From assembly GCA_026260175.1 (NCBI GenBank), contig JAKCWW010000197.1, forward strand, positions 56,888 through 120,887: a DNA stretch of 64,000 nt. The letters are read 5' to 3'. The notes below the pieces were generated by a model, which worked only from the letters and a program-made list of their open reading frames with translations, was not told where the DNA came from and made no database searches. Below are positions 33,445 to 44,344 of this stretch, piece by piece. How positions within the stretch are numbered: position 1 is the stretch's first letter; each line of letters begins with the position of its first letter. The translations under genes were made by a program, and so were the position numbers. This DNA is from Reticulitermes lucifugus (lineage: Eukaryota; Arthropoda; Insecta; Blattodea; Rhinotermitidae).

Positions 33445-34020
33445 GCAGATGGCAGAACGGGCCGTTCTTTACGACCTGTACCCTGCTATCGAAGTGATAT
33501 GACACAGTTTACTTTCTTATTTCTAGACTGACCTGTGAACTCTAGGCCATGAACAACAGCGCGTTTATTAATATGATGTGCCCGAAAGAAAACTAAGTTA
33601 TATAAAATGTAATCAGAATCCGTTGTTTTAGAACAGCGGTGATGAGAGACTGTGAAGCGTATACCGACCTGAAGTACACGTGTTGCGTATTATAAATGTG
33701 GAAAATTGTTGCTTTGTTACTTCGCGTACAGCAATTACTCTGCTTCAACTGTAATTACAGTATATTGTCTGTAGAACTGAGATCGTAACGAACAGCACCA
33801 GACCCCACGACGCTCCGCGCAACATAAACTGCAACAATAAAAGGTATTACTGTGAATTGTGGTTACGTTAAAGCTAAATCACATACGGTAAACATGAGAA
33901 ACGAGTGTTTCTTTTCTCTGAGAAATACAGGATGATACGTGTGAAACTATGCGAATAAAAGGCATTGTATTTCTTAAGTTACTGAACATTGTAAATGGAT
34001 AATTGTGATTTTAATGTACT
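33445..34020. other. Intron sequence, nothing recognised
   Basis: No feature I can support. Confidence 0.4.
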
Positions 34021-34036
34021 ATCGTAATACACAAGC

Positions 34037-34292
34037 TGATCCCAGTGGCCGCGCGGTCTAAGGCGTGGGTCTGCTGCCGCTCACTTGCTGATATGTGGGT
34101 TCAAATCCCGCCGGGGGCATGGATGTAGCTGTCTTTTGAGATTGTTGTGTGCTGTCGGGTAGAGGTCTCTGCGTCGGGCTGATCACTCGTCCAGAGGAGT
34201 CCTACCGAGTATGGTGTGTCTGAATGTGATCGTGAAGCCTCGATATTGAGGAGGCCCTGGCCCACTATGGGCTGTTGCGTAATGGAAAAAAA
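34037..34292 (+). mobile_element. SINE-B copy
   Basis: Same head (GCCGCGCGGTCTAAGGCGTG), B box TGGGTTCAAATCCCGCC and A-rich tail as the 17078 copy. The 10-bp direct repeat TAATACACAA flanks it at 34025-34034 and 34293-34302. Confidence 0.92.
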
Positions 34293-34329
34293 TAATACAC
34301 AAAATATCCTGCATTAACGTACATAATCA

Positions 34330-34375
34330 TCTCCGACATGTTTCGATACCAGGACCACCATCAGGGAAATCGTAA
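34330..34375 (-). repeat. Foldback-type core fragment
   Basis: On the minus strand: CCCTGATGGTGGTCCTGGTA followed by TCGAAACATGTCGG. A similar core occurs in the foldback at 60908. Confidence 0.4.
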
Positions 34376-34875
34376 TGTATCACAGTTAATATAAGATTAC
34401 CGCATGTTCTAACGTGTAACAACGATAAAAACAATGTGCAATGTGCAAATATCAAAATATATTAAAACTTAGACGCTCGAGGTTATAGGTGACGGCGAAA
34501 TATGTTGGAAGCGTCCTCCATTCTTTTGAATACACGCCGCAATCTTCTTGATGTAGAGATATGAACTACGACGTTTTACCTTAGAGTATGGTTTCAAATT
34601 GACCCTACTCTCCTTTAGTACGAGGCGTCCACGGGATAAGAGCACACGAATTACCAACAAAATTTAATTTAGGTTTTATGTTACATTCGTTTGTAATGAA
34701 CGACTGTGACTTTAACCTTAGCAGAAGCCGCAGATAACGTAACACGATAAAACTGTATAGGTAACAAAATGCAAACACAGTTTACTTGTGTGACATCTGA
34801 TTCATACAGAGCAAAATGTCGTACCGAAGAACGTACGATTAAAAGGGATCAGCAGCATAAAGAAACCGTGTTGAA
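34376..34875. other. Intron sequence, nothing recognised
   Basis: No feature I can support. Confidence 0.4.
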
Positions 34876-34888
34876 TAAACGGAGGTAT

Positions 34889-35115
34889 GATTTTAGGCTT
34901 CCGCCGCGATGTTGATGAGATCTGCGCTCTTCTGGGATATTACACCGCGCCGTGTGGTAATTGTTTACCGACGTTTCGGGGAAACATCCATCCCATCTTC
35001 AAGGGTCAAGAGTCCGAGGAGACCCTTGAAGATTGGACCGATACGTTGTCCCGAAACGTCGGTAAACAATTACCACACGACGCCGCGTAATATCCCAGAA
35101 GAGCGCAGATCTCAC
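34889..35115 (-). repeat. FB1 foldback element, complete short form
   Basis: The long end lies on the left (GATTTTAGGCTTCCGCCGCG, then ATGTTGATGAGATCTGCGC) and the short end on the right (AGAGCGCAGATCTCA). Arms meet at AAGAGTCCGAGGAGACC. The 12-bp direct repeat AAACGGAGGTAT flanks it at 34877-34888 and 35116-35127. Confidence 0.92.
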
Positions 35116-35188
35116 AAACGGAGGTATTTTCTTTAGAGTGGCTGGTCTTCAAGATCCGACATTTCCGTGCGGATTTGTGATTAACCAT

Positions 35189-35566
35189 AGGAACTCGTAT
35201 GGATCTGTTTTATACGAAAGTACTGCATGTGTCGTTGGGAGTTTAGGGGAACATCCGCACGTTAAGATTAATTTTTAGACGAAACTCTTGTTTGGAGTAG
35301 TTGATCGGGAGCAGGCAGATTGAACGCCTGCATTTCTATGCACAGACTGCACGTTCAACAGCCGTGTAGGAGAAGTTGCCGCACGAGCGCGGTGCTGTCT
35401 TTTCTTGCTCTCGGCGGCCAACGTCTGCTGCTGGTCGTGCTGTCACACCCAGCCCAGCTAACGTGTTTGCTTGCCTTGTTTGGATCCGCGTTTGATCACC
35501 TCTTGTTTGTCCAGAGTTCGTCACCGTGTCAGATACGTTAACAGGGGATTACTTTAGCGCGTAAAA
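35189..35566 (+). repeat. 378-bp dispersed repeat, copy 1
   Basis: Nearly identical to 59251-59626 over its whole length, from TGGATCTGTTTTATACGAAA to AGATACGTTAACAGG and TTTAGCGCGTAAAA. No coding frame or clear terminal structure, and no target duplication was found. It could be the end of a larger retroelement or a non-autonomous element. Confidence 0.88.
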
Positions 35567-35612
35567 TCATATCTGATAATAAGTATAAAATTGCGAATGT
35601 TGCGTTTCGTAC

Positions 35613-35777
35613 TCACGGGATAGTATAGTCGGTAAAGTAACTAGGCTACGCGCTCAGTGGTCCAGGTTTCGATACCCCGTAGGATATTTCTTTTCTCCAG
35701 AACTTCAGACCTGCCGATGTGCGAGGCTGACCACTCACCTCCATCTGGTTCCGAGGTTACGAATGAGTGGAGCTTGT
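35613..35777 (+). mobile_element. SINE-A copy with internal deletion
   Basis: Head GGGATAGTATAGTCGGTAAA and B box GGTTTCGATACCCC are joined to CACTCACCTCCATCTGGTTC after loss of part of the body. Confidence 0.82.
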
Positions 35778-36039
35778 CACTCTTATAATTTTGTTGTAAG
35801 TTCGAGATCGGTGACCAATCTGAAATTTATTTACGCCTGTATGCATATCTTCCACTTGCTTGTTTCGCAGTCCGCGCATTTCAATCAGTTGCATTGGTCG
35901 AATCAAGTAACCCACATACGGAAGAAGAGAAATAATACAAAGTTTTTTTCGAAAATCCTGAAGGAAAGCCAAGGGGGCTTAGGCGTGGATGTTCACTTGT
36001 TTGTTTAACGATTGTATAACTTTGTAAGATATATATCGT

Positions 36040-36228
36040 CAATGGTAGACGAATGAAACATGAGTATGGAGCAATGATGGAAAGATACCGACAGGGGCAA
36101 ACCGAAGCACTCGAAAGGAACCTTAATGCCACTTTAGCCGACACAGGTCTCACATGGTCTGGCCTGGGATAGAACCCGTTCCTCCGCAGTGAGAGGCCGG
36201 CGACTAACCGTCCGAGCCATTGCTTCTA
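36040..36228 (-). mobile_element. SINE-C copy
   Basis: GAGAGGCCGGCGACTAACCG (tRNA-like head) and GGTCTCACATGGTCTGGCCT (body) match 53727 in reverse. Confidence 0.7.
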
Positions 36229-36229
36229 C

Positions 36230-37555
36230 GTATAATGGCAATATTCATCCAAGTCATAAAGACACTTAGTGCAGGAGAGTTTACCTGATCGCGTTGTCTC
36301 ACGACAGATTCCAATGTCGGGCTGTTATGAGCACTTTAATGGACCTTCCAATTCCTTATATACTGAGCAACTTTAATTTTTTATAAATGGTCCTCTACCT
36401 TAGAATTCGTTGGATAGTTGTTGTTTCGTTTCCCGCAAAATCAATTTTGCACGTGTTGCATCATCCAGAAGTTACTTGGAGATTTCCGGACCTTCTTCTG
36501 AGAAGGCGTCATTGTGTGGTTCGTTTGATTCTCGTTATCTCTTTCTAGAGGACCAAACACGTAGGTGCCTTCAAAAGTATCGCTGTAGAACGGAAGCTGA
36601 TTCACCTTTCGAAACTTTATGTTGTATTTGGGATAGTTTACTAGACAACGTGCCAAATCCGGAAAATCTTAAATACTCAGTATAATACACCATCGTCACC
36701 ATCGTTTTTAAATGACTGAAGGTAGTACATTAATACCTGCTTAACAACAGCTGTGATTTTCTGTGTGAGATGTTTACCATTCTGTCAAGTACTGGCACTT
36801 TGCTGTGTACAGAGGCTAACGTTTGTCCTTTTGTCGTTAACGTGTTTTAACAGCCAAAGACGTAGTTACGAATGGGATCGAAAGGTGCTGCAGTGGAAGG
36901 GATTTTTCAGTTGGTATGAAAACGTTAATCTTTGCCGAGAAGCTTGTAGCGTACCTCTACATGTGGCGGCAGCAGCAGGTAGTGCTTTTGAAGTTTTTGT
37001 ATCAGGTTTAGCATCTTAGGATAAATTTGGTTTTCCGGAACATTTTGGGATAATGAGGTTAGGTGTTTTTAAAGAAATTTATTCTGGTACGGAATAATTG
37101 TTGCACGTATATAGAAGCTGTATTCTTCGTAGATTTTTTATTTTTATGCAGTAATTATATTGATAACTAGACGAGTTTCTCCATTGGAATGTCATTGGAC
37201 CTTAAGTTAGTCGATAAGTCCTTGATCTCGTAATTCGAGCTGCATGAAAGATTTGTTTGTGTGCTTGCGCCTTGAACAAGTAGCTCTGAGACTGTTTTCC
37301 CCACTGTAGCGCCGCGAATCTCTCTTCTCTTCTCCGCTTGCTTACGGGCTTTAATTATGACTAAGCAACGGTAGTCGCGTAAATATGTTAGCACGTTAAA
37401 AATTGATGAGATCGAGTTGAAGTGTTAATTTGGAGATTACAGGTGTGTTGGTGTGTGCGCGGGCTTGTGTGCGCAGTGACCAATTAGAAAATGTTTCGTT
37501 GTTCCGATCTGAAGTATTTTAAGTCTAATTTTCTAGATCCGTTGACTGGTATAAG
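36230..37555. other. Intron sequence, nothing recognised
   Basis: Several open frames under 95 codons show no conserved motif. Confidence 0.4.
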
Positions 37556-37559
37556 TAAA

Positions 37560-37748
37560 TTTGTCCCTGTACTCACCATGAAGGTATATTGGGAGTGGAG
37601 TTATAGTTCCATTCATTCGTAGTCTTGACAGTGTATGGAGATAAGTGGTGAGCTTGACGCCCCGGCCACTTTTCTCCTGGGCATAGACCCCCCCCGGTAC
37701 CCATTGAATGGGAGTCTGGGTGGGACCCAGAGCCGTCTGGACGCTTCA
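37560..37748 (-). mobile_element. SINE-A copy, head-truncated
   Basis: Has TGACGCCCCGGCCACTTTTC and GGAGTCTGGGTGGGACCCAG but ends before the tRNA head. Confidence 0.82.
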
Positions 37749-37865
37749 TGATCGGCATTCTGATATTGATGTGCAGAACGGACGTTCGGCGAATTGTTGT
37801 GATCATTCTACAAATTGATGCTATATAATCTAAGCTGTTGGACATGTCGTTATGTGAACAACAGT

Positions 37866-38147
37866 TAAAGGTTAAGGTGCCCTGTCCTTTCCATGAAGAA
37901 TATAAGAGGAGTAGAGGTACAGCTCCACTGATTCTTAACCTCGGCGCCAGATGGGAGTGGTCAGTATGACACCCAGGCCGCTTTACGCCCGGGGAAAAGT
38001 CGCGGTACTCCTGGAGGCTGGGTTGGCCCCAAAGCCAGTCTGCTCGTTTTTAGAGAGGAGAAAAGTCTCGTGTTTCTGCCGATATTCGAACCCCGGACCG
38101 TCCAGCCCGTAGCCTAGTTGCTATACCGACTGCGCTATCCCGGTTCG
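37866..38147 (-). mobile_element. SINE-A copy, full length
   Basis: From AAAGGTTAAGGTGCCCTG to the B box TTCGAACCCCGGACCGTCC and head TATACCGACTGCGCTATCCC. Confidence 0.9.
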
Positions 38148-38269
38148 TGAACAGCAAGTAAGTATAATAAAAATTACCGTTTATGAAAGTAGGCTATGTA
38201 TACAAGGCAGGCCTCTGAGGCGCGTTTGCATCCCTGTGGAATACGTTATGTTATTAAATTCGCTGTTCC

Positions 38270-38390
38270 GTCATTCCGCCCTGCTCTACGTCTATCAACA
38301 GAGAACCGCTGGACGTATTTTCATGCAATTTGATGTTCTAAAATTTTACGAAAATCGTTGGAGCTACTTTAATGTTAATTTAAAGCAGGC
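38270..38390. repeat. Dispersed repeat G, copy 2
   Basis: CCGCTGGACGTATTTTCATG, then TTGATGTTCTAAAATTTTAC. It lies next to a second copy (38440) in the same orientation. Confidence 0.55.
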
Positions 38391-38439
38391 AGTTGTAACG
38401 ACCACTCTATGAAAATGTACGTGCCTTTCTACGTGTATG

Positions 38440-38590
38440 AGCGTTTTCTTTCCTGTGGAACACCTTTTAAATTTCCTGCTTCCGTCAGTCCGTCCGGCCG
38501 TACGTCAGTAACTCGTCAACCGCTGGTAAGATCTTCATTAAATCTGATGTTCCAGAATTTTACCAAAAATGTTTCCCCCACACTGTACGT
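38440..38590. repeat. Dispersed repeat G, copy 3
   Basis: CGTCAGTCCGTCCGG, AACTCGTCAACCGCTGG, then CTGATGTTCCAGAATTTTAC. Confidence 0.55.
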
Positions 38591-38599
38591 GTTACGCAT

Positions 38600-39142
38600 G
38601 ATTCTCATAGTGAGTAACGATTATTCAAATAAACAGCTTTAAAACGGTTCAGATTTGCAATTGATGTGGAGTGTTTTCTGTGAGGTAGGAACTGAATTTT
38701 ATAGTATTATTTGGATGAGCTTAGCTTGAAACGGTTGAAGTCCTGTTGCGTTAAGAGGTCGTGCAGGGTGAATGATTTGATAGAACATGGGGTTGCCATA
38801 GTAACTCTTGCCGCCACGCTCGCTGCACTTAATACACACTGGCTTCAGAGCGCGAAAATTTAATAAGATCAGCGCCAAGTTAATGCTTATATAAGTGTTA
38901 CGGGTATTATTTTTTAGAGATTAATAAGAAATGAAGACTTAGTATTTGTGATCGGCAGGCCACTGTATAGGCCTATATCGATTAATCTAGTAGTTATCGT
39001 AACTAAAGGTTATCGCCATTACCCTGCACATGCCGGGATCGTATCTCAAATTAGCTCAGGATCACTTCCTTCCACATCGTGTTCAATTCATTGTTCAGAT
39101 TGGTCTTACGTGTGTCACTGAATGCCATAAAATGTTACTGAA
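38600..39142. other. Intron sequence, nothing recognised
   Basis: No feature I can support. Confidence 0.4.
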
Positions 39143-39370
39143 GTAAGGTAAAGTTTGTCTGCACGCCATGCAGGCCTGTAGGGGAAGTTGATGTTTAGCT
39201 CAACACATTCTTAACCTCTCCACTAGAAGGAGGTGAGTGGCCAACTTAACGTCTTGGCCGCTTTACCCCCGGGAGAGAACCCTAGTAACCATTGCATAGG
39301 AGGCTGTGTGGGCCTCAGAGATGCTCTGGACGTTTAGGAGAACAGACGAATCTTTTGCCCCTGCCGGGAG
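39143..39370 (-). mobile_element. SINE-A copy, head-truncated
   Basis: Runs from GTAAGGTAAAGTTTGTCTGC to CCCCTGCCGGGAG, stopping before the B box. Confidence 0.85.
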
Positions 39371-39469
39371 TGTCATTATAAAAACAGTACATGAATATGT
39401 TGTTGAAAACGCAACAAGTACTGTGTTTCCCGTATTTACCATGTGGCATGGTGCATAATTTAGCCTAGG

Positions 39470-39744
39470 TAAAAGGTAACCCTGTAACATACCATGAAGG
39501 CACAGAGAAGTATTAGAGGTATAGCTGTACTATTTTTTTAACGTCGGCGCTAGATGGGGTGAGTGGTTAACGCCACGCTCCGTCCGCCTTACCCCCGGGA
39601 ATGACCCGGTACACATTGTATAGGAAGCTAGAAGGGCCTCAGGGCCGGCCTGGACGGGCGCAGAAAATTTCGCCCCCACCGAGATTCGATCCACGGACCC
39701 TCCAGCCCGTAGCGAGCTATACCGACTACGCTATCCCGGTCGAC
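39470..39744 (-). mobile_element. SINE-A copy, full length
   Basis: Complete from AAAAGGTAACCCTG to the head TATACCGACTACGCTATCCC. Flanking TTTAGCCTAG and TTTGGCCTAG look like a 10-bp target duplication with one change. Confidence 0.9.
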
Positions 39745-40755
39745 AGTTTGGCCTAGTAAAATGTTAACCAGTAAATTGTAGGCACTGGAATTGAAGTGTC
39801 TGCAGAAGAACACAGTAAGTTAATGTTATATTATATATCAGGTGAAACTTTAAAGACTGAATAACAATGAAATTACAAATTAAACTTATTCACGTAACTA
39901 AAAGACAAAGGCGAACATTATTCCTCTCGCATTAAAAAGTGCACTGCAATACTTGCACTTCCGATTGACAACCCCAAGATGAAAGAAAAGAAGAACGTAA
40001 AACTTTTTTGTGGCTGACGGTAGACAAATTTATCCGCGGAACCCCTGGCCGACCAGAGTTTGACAACGACCCCATTAGTGTGTGGGTACCTGGTATACTT
40101 GCCACTAAACTCCGATTCCATAGGGGAATTTAGTGTTAACAGTTTCCTTGTTACGAACGTATTAGACCGTCTTGAAAGAGTGCTAACGATTAGCGTCCGT
40201 GTGCTGTTCTGTGAGTCTGAAGAACGCTCTTCACTTATCGTCCATTATTTGCTGTTTTCAGACAAAGGAAATTAAGCGTTGCTATGGAAATGTTTTGTCT
40301 GTAAACAGACGATTGTTTTCGGAGGTGACATCTCATTGTGTTATTGCAATTCGATTATTACACAAAGAATGCATACGTAACAACAGGTTGTGTTTGATTT
40401 TGTCTTGGAATAATTGAGGAGACTGCTTACACAAAGTATCCAGCATAGAATCTATTACCTGACCTTAAAGATGATTTTTTAGAAGGATGATTTAAGTTGT
40501 GATACAGGGTCATTATTTATATGACAACTCACATCACTCTTCAGACCGTTCTGCGTGACGACAGGCAGCGCAGCGTCGTCTCTATTCTAATATGCACGCA
40601 TTTTAGTTCAATATATTGCCGTTTCTGTTAGGTTTTCTTCGAGTCCTTAGTCTCGCCTCACATGTAACAATCAGGTTGTTCATTGCGCGTTGGAGTTTCA
40701 TAAATTAAGCGAACCGGCAGGAAATGATTAGGCACATTCATCAGATAATATAATG
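39745..40755. other. Intron sequence, possible hAT fragment
   Basis: CCGCGGAACCCCTGGCCGAC near 40036 resembles hAT ends but has no partner. Nothing else recognised. Confidence 0.3.
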
Positions 40756-40763
40756 CCTATATA

Positions 40764-40946
40764 CAGTCGAATTCGGTAATAACGTCATGAAAGGGACAAT
40801 ATTTTGTGTCGTTATAAACGAGTGTTGTTATAACCGAGGAGTATAATGTTATGGTTAACAGTGAGGAATTAATTGGTACCACAGAATATCTGTCGCTATA
40901 GACGAGTTGTCGCTTAAACCGATGTCGTTACAACCGGGTTCGACTG
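40764..40946. mobile_element. pogo/Tigger-like MITE, 183 bp
   Basis: Inverted ends CAGTCGAATTCGGTAATAAC and, reversed, CAGTCGAACCCGGTTGTAAC, with internal GTTATAA-type repeats. TA precedes the left end; the right flank has TG, probably a mutated TA. It ends 77 bases before oaf exon 2. Confidence 0.75.
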
Positions 40947-41023
40947 TGTATATGAATATGTGTGTGTGTGTGTCATTGAACACCAAAATCCCATGTGTGC
41001 AGTCAGATGCTTCTTTGTTGTAG

Positions 41024-41137
41024 GGTGGTGATGTGCTGCAAGAAACGATCACCGCGAACGTGAGTGAGGATGCCGTGACGCTGGAATTCCAGCGGTCTGA
41101 TGGGACCCTCATTACACAGCTTATGGACTTCAGAAAT
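41024..41137 (+). CDS. oaf: out at first (oaf), second coding exon
   Basis: The exon encodes 38 residues beginning GGDVLQETITANVSEDAV, with DGTLITQLMDFRN at its end. The Drosophila protein as I recall it has GG(E)V(I)QESIT, LEFQ(K)(T)DGTLIT and DFRN at the same places. The acceptor is TTCTTTGTTGTAG (ends 41023) and the donor AAT|GTAAGT (41138). The reading phase joins exactly to QLLINVKNQ of the exon at 9541. The following conserved segment (EVQ...LGE.E.GQSQ) should be the next exon, but I did not find it before the window ends. Length, phase, splice sites and identity agree. Confidence 0.93.
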
Positions 41138-41454
41138 GTAAGTGCTGTGCTGTATGTGTTCTGTGCATGAAGTGCGTCAAGTTAACGCATAATAGGGAGA
41201 TTGTGTTCCTCGGTTTACGTGTTTTTCATCCGAAACTGTTCGATGAATTTCGATGAAATTTGCTATTTAGTGTGTAGTAGTAGATGATGTGTAGTGTAAT
41301 TTTGATTCGCAGCTATCCAGTGTATCTGTTACTGTACGTAAAGCTCAAATAAAACTTTATAATTTATTGTTAATGAAAATGGCTCTTCGTATCACGAATT
41401 TTTGGATGAACGCGTTTAAAAATGCGTGTACTCCACATGGGAGTATGCATTACG

Positions 41455-41736
41455 TAAAGGTAAATTTGTCCCTCTGCACATCATGAAGGCATGCGCTTTA
41501 GTGGAGGTATAGCTCCAGTCATTCTTAACCCCGGCACTAGATGGAAGTGAGCGGTCAACTTCACGCCCCGGCCGCCTTACAGCAGAGGAGATAGTCCCCC
41601 CAGTCCCACGGAATTGGAGGCTGGATGGACCTTACCGGTGTGGACGCTTGGAGCTCTCCCCTGTCGGGAATTGTATCATGATTTCTCGGTTGTCCAGCCC
41701 GTAGCCTAGCCCCTATGCAAACGGAGCTGACCAGAT
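41455..41736 (-). mobile_element. SINE-A copy, full length
   Basis: Contains TAAATTTGTCCCTCTGCAC, CACGCCCCGGCCGCCTTACA and the head CAGCCCGTAGCCTAGCCCCT. Confidence 0.88.
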
Positions 41737-41854
41737 TCCAGTATATGTTTTTATTCCCGTTAAATTGTGTGTGATAAATGTAGTGCGAAGTTGTTCCCTT
41801 GCTTTAAGTACTCCGCTTTTAAGACGTATGGAGGCCGAGCAAGTACAGCGAAAA

Positions 41855-42080
41855 GTGTTTTTAACGTTGGAACCACATGGAGGTGTGTTCATCTTCATGC
41901 TCAGCTTGCACTGTCTTAACGGGGAAGATATGCCTATACCCATTGTACAGGGGACGGAGACGGAGCGAGAGACTGTCGTAGCGATAGAGAAAGGACGACA
42001 ATGTCTGCCCGTACCGTGAATCGAACTCCTGTATGCAGGACGTCCGGCCCTTATCCTAGTGTTCGTACCAAATGAGCTCC
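41855..42080 (-). mobile_element. Diverged SINE-A-like copy
   Basis: AACCACATGGAGGTGTGTTC, GCCTATACCCATTGTACAGG and ACCGTGAATCGAACTCCTG keep the SINE-A order, with many changes. Confidence 0.55.
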
Positions 42081-42439
42081 CCTCCAAATTGTGATTGAGT
42101 TTTTGGGTACCTTGTTGGTCACACAGCGGCAGACAGGCCGTACCTACTTCCTGGTATTGAAATATTCAGGCGCGGACACTTTGCTGGTCCGTATGCGATG
42201 GCGCCTCTACAGCAGTGGCAGTTCATAAATTGTGCTCCAGCGGACCGAAGTGTTCCACCACCGTCGTTTTCTGATTCATAGTACAAATAAAGTTGTGGAA
42301 AGTTTTCTCAGTTTTACATTTTCTCTTAATCTCTTAACATAAAAGACGCCCGTCTGACCGGCCTCATAATTTAGTAAGGCGTCATACTTTCGTTTGGTTA
42401 TACTGTTCATAATTCTAATTGTGGCACGAAAAGGACAAA

Positions 42440-42512
42440 ATTTTATAGCGTTCCGCAGGGAACACCACGATATCCAGGTGCTTTCCGAACTAAAGTTTTG
42501 AAACCACTGCTC
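42440..42512. repeat. Possible hAT end fragment
   Basis: Read on the minus strand it gives CAGTGGTTTCAAAACTTTAG and GTTCCCTGCGGAACGC, like hAT termini. No partner end was found. Confidence 0.35.
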
Positions 42513-42704
42513 TGATACACAGTTTGTGGCTATATTTCATCGATAGACTTACAAATTAGTCGTGCATCTTACATGAAGTCACGTTGGGTAGTCGCTGGTT
42601 CTGTTCGTAGCCTCTCCAGGTTTCAGGTACGGTGTTCGCTGTGTAATTTATGTGATAATAAATTTTTGTTATTAATAAGTTAACTTGCCAGCCGTAAAAT
42701 ACAA

Positions 42705-42825
42705 ACCAACTGGCAGGAGAGAGAAGGGGAGACCGAGAATAGGGTGGAGGGACCAGATTCATCTTCAAGGACAGGAACAGACTCAATAGCCTAAACCTGA
42801 GGAGGTTAAGAAGAAGAAGAAATAA
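42705..42825 (+). mobile_element. Non-LTR LINE 3' end fragment
   Basis: Translation gives GREKGRPRIGWRDQIHLQ, typical of a LINE C-terminal basic tail (RGRPR..WRDQIQ), followed by an (AAG)n-rich end. A different LINE family from that at 33115. Confidence 0.6.
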
Positions 42826-43235
42826 GTTAACTTCGAGGCCCGTGATATATTGTAAATGTCAAGTAATTAAGTCTGGTACAGATTCTTCCCAAAAGCGTTG
42901 GTAGTTGTTGAGCCGGCTAGGAAATTCCTTCCTACAATGAAACTGAAATGTGTTTTATGACTTACTTTCTTTCTTTTTGCGGTGAAAAGTTGTTACTGCC
43001 CCTGCGTGGAGGATAACCCCTTATCGGCCTTCTGCAGTTGCTTACTGAATGTACTCTCACCCAGGCTTCATGTGTGGAGACAGCCTCCGGCGTCCGCAAT
43101 CTGAAGACATGCGACCCACGTAACGTTACGTTACTGGCTAACGCCGTCACCTGCTTTTTAGATCTGTAGCTGTCGATGCTATGCACACGTCAGTGTGAAA
43201 GCATTTAAAATAATGCTTCATTAGGGAAGACGAAA
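42826..43235. other. Intron sequence, nothing recognised
   Basis: No feature I can support. Confidence 0.4.
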
Positions 43236-43239
43236 GTGT

Positions 43240-43520
43240 GAAGAGCCAATAGCAGTGGTCGCGCTCCACAGGGCGTATAGTGTCTTCTCAACTCGGTCAC
43301 TGCGGTCGTGGGTTCGAATACCACTCGAGGCGTAGACGTATGGCGTCGCTTTTTTTCTCTGGCCTGTCTTCTGTGTAGGTAGATGACTTGCGACAGGCCG
43401 ATCTCCCGCCAAGGGGCCTTATCCAGTGTATGCAAATAGATTTTTATGAATCTATGAAATAGAGACATTGGGCCGCATTGGCCTTTAGGCACCAGTGGTG
43501 AAGGACACTTGAAAGATCGG
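43240..43520 (+). mobile_element. Probable tRNA-derived SINE, single-copy family here
   Basis: GGTCGTGGGTTCGAATACCA is a strong tRNA B-box/T-arm, about 30 bases after TATAGTGTCTTCTCAACTCG. The downstream GACAGGCCGATCTCCCGCC and GGCACCAGTGGTGAAGG would be the body. No second copy was seen in this window. Confidence 0.5.
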
Positions 43521-43613
43521 AGAACGCCGAAAGACGAGTGCAGTGACAGGACAAGCGGAATTACCGCGGGATACTTGGACACTGGCAATCAACTTTACCT
43601 GTTCTAGGGCACG

Positions 43614-43662
43614 TACACAGGGTGTTCATAAAACCCCTATCTAATTTATTGAAAAAAATAGT
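43614..43662 (+). repeat. Terminal fragment of a mariner-like (DUF4817-type) element
   Basis: ACACAGGGTGTTCATAAAAC resembles the terminal repeat of insect mariner-like elements. It is cut off by the SINE-A that starts at 43668. Confidence 0.4.
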
Positions 43663-43667
43663 AACTT

Positions 43668-43852
43668 TTTTTGGGCTTACGGGATTGATCCAGGGTTCGA
43701 TTGCCGCAACGGGTAAGAGATTTTTTTTGTCCAAAAAGCAGCTTACGTCGGCTCTGGGGCCAAGCCAACCCTTCTTTTCCTGGGTGTAAAGCGGCCGGGG
43801 CGTGAAGTTGGGCAGTCATCTACATCTGGTACCGAAGTTAAGAATCGGTAGT
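43668..43852 (+). mobile_element. SINE-A copy, head-damaged
   Basis: B box CAGGGTTCGATTGCCGC, body GCGGCCGGGGCGTGAAGTTG and TACCGAAGTTAAGAATCGG remain. Confidence 0.82.
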
Positions 43853-44344
43853 TTCACTTCGAATGCAAGGTGGGAATCAGAGAAGAGGTTGGTACAGAAT
43901 TCAAGAAGTCTGGACCCACTGACAAGTCAGTTTTCTTGATTTGTACAGTAACGGACTTGAGGGTCTTCGTATACACCTTGTGTATGAGTTCCTTACTTTT
44001 TGGATGCCAACGATCTTCCTGAAGTAACTTCTTGCAACTTCTCGATATCTTGGTAGAACTGTTGGCATCTAACGTTTTGTCGAACATTGCCAGTTTCTGC
44101 GTGCTGTACATGTACGAGTAGGTGTGCTATCTCCCCACCTCCACACACACGCACACACGCATATGCCACGAAAATTAGTTTTGGAGACTGACCCACTAAT
44201 TGGGTCACTGCAGTTACGGCCCTTTTTCTGGCAGCATTACTGGTAATATTGATTGCTTCCTTATCGTCCTCCCATCAGCTTGCGCTTTGACTAGCCGCTT
44301 TACGTTAATAAGGGCCGGCTGTATAATGTTAATGAAGTTCAGTG

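Larger units (their letters stand above)
9649..41023 (+). other. oaf: oaf intron 1 (about 31.4 kb)
   Basis: The intron is bounded by GTAAAC at 9649 and a pyrimidine-rich TTCTTTGTTGTAG at 41011-41023. It is filled with SINEs, MITEs, foldback elements, LINE ends and tandem repeats, listed separately. I found no further conserved coding exon inside it. Confidence 0.8.
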
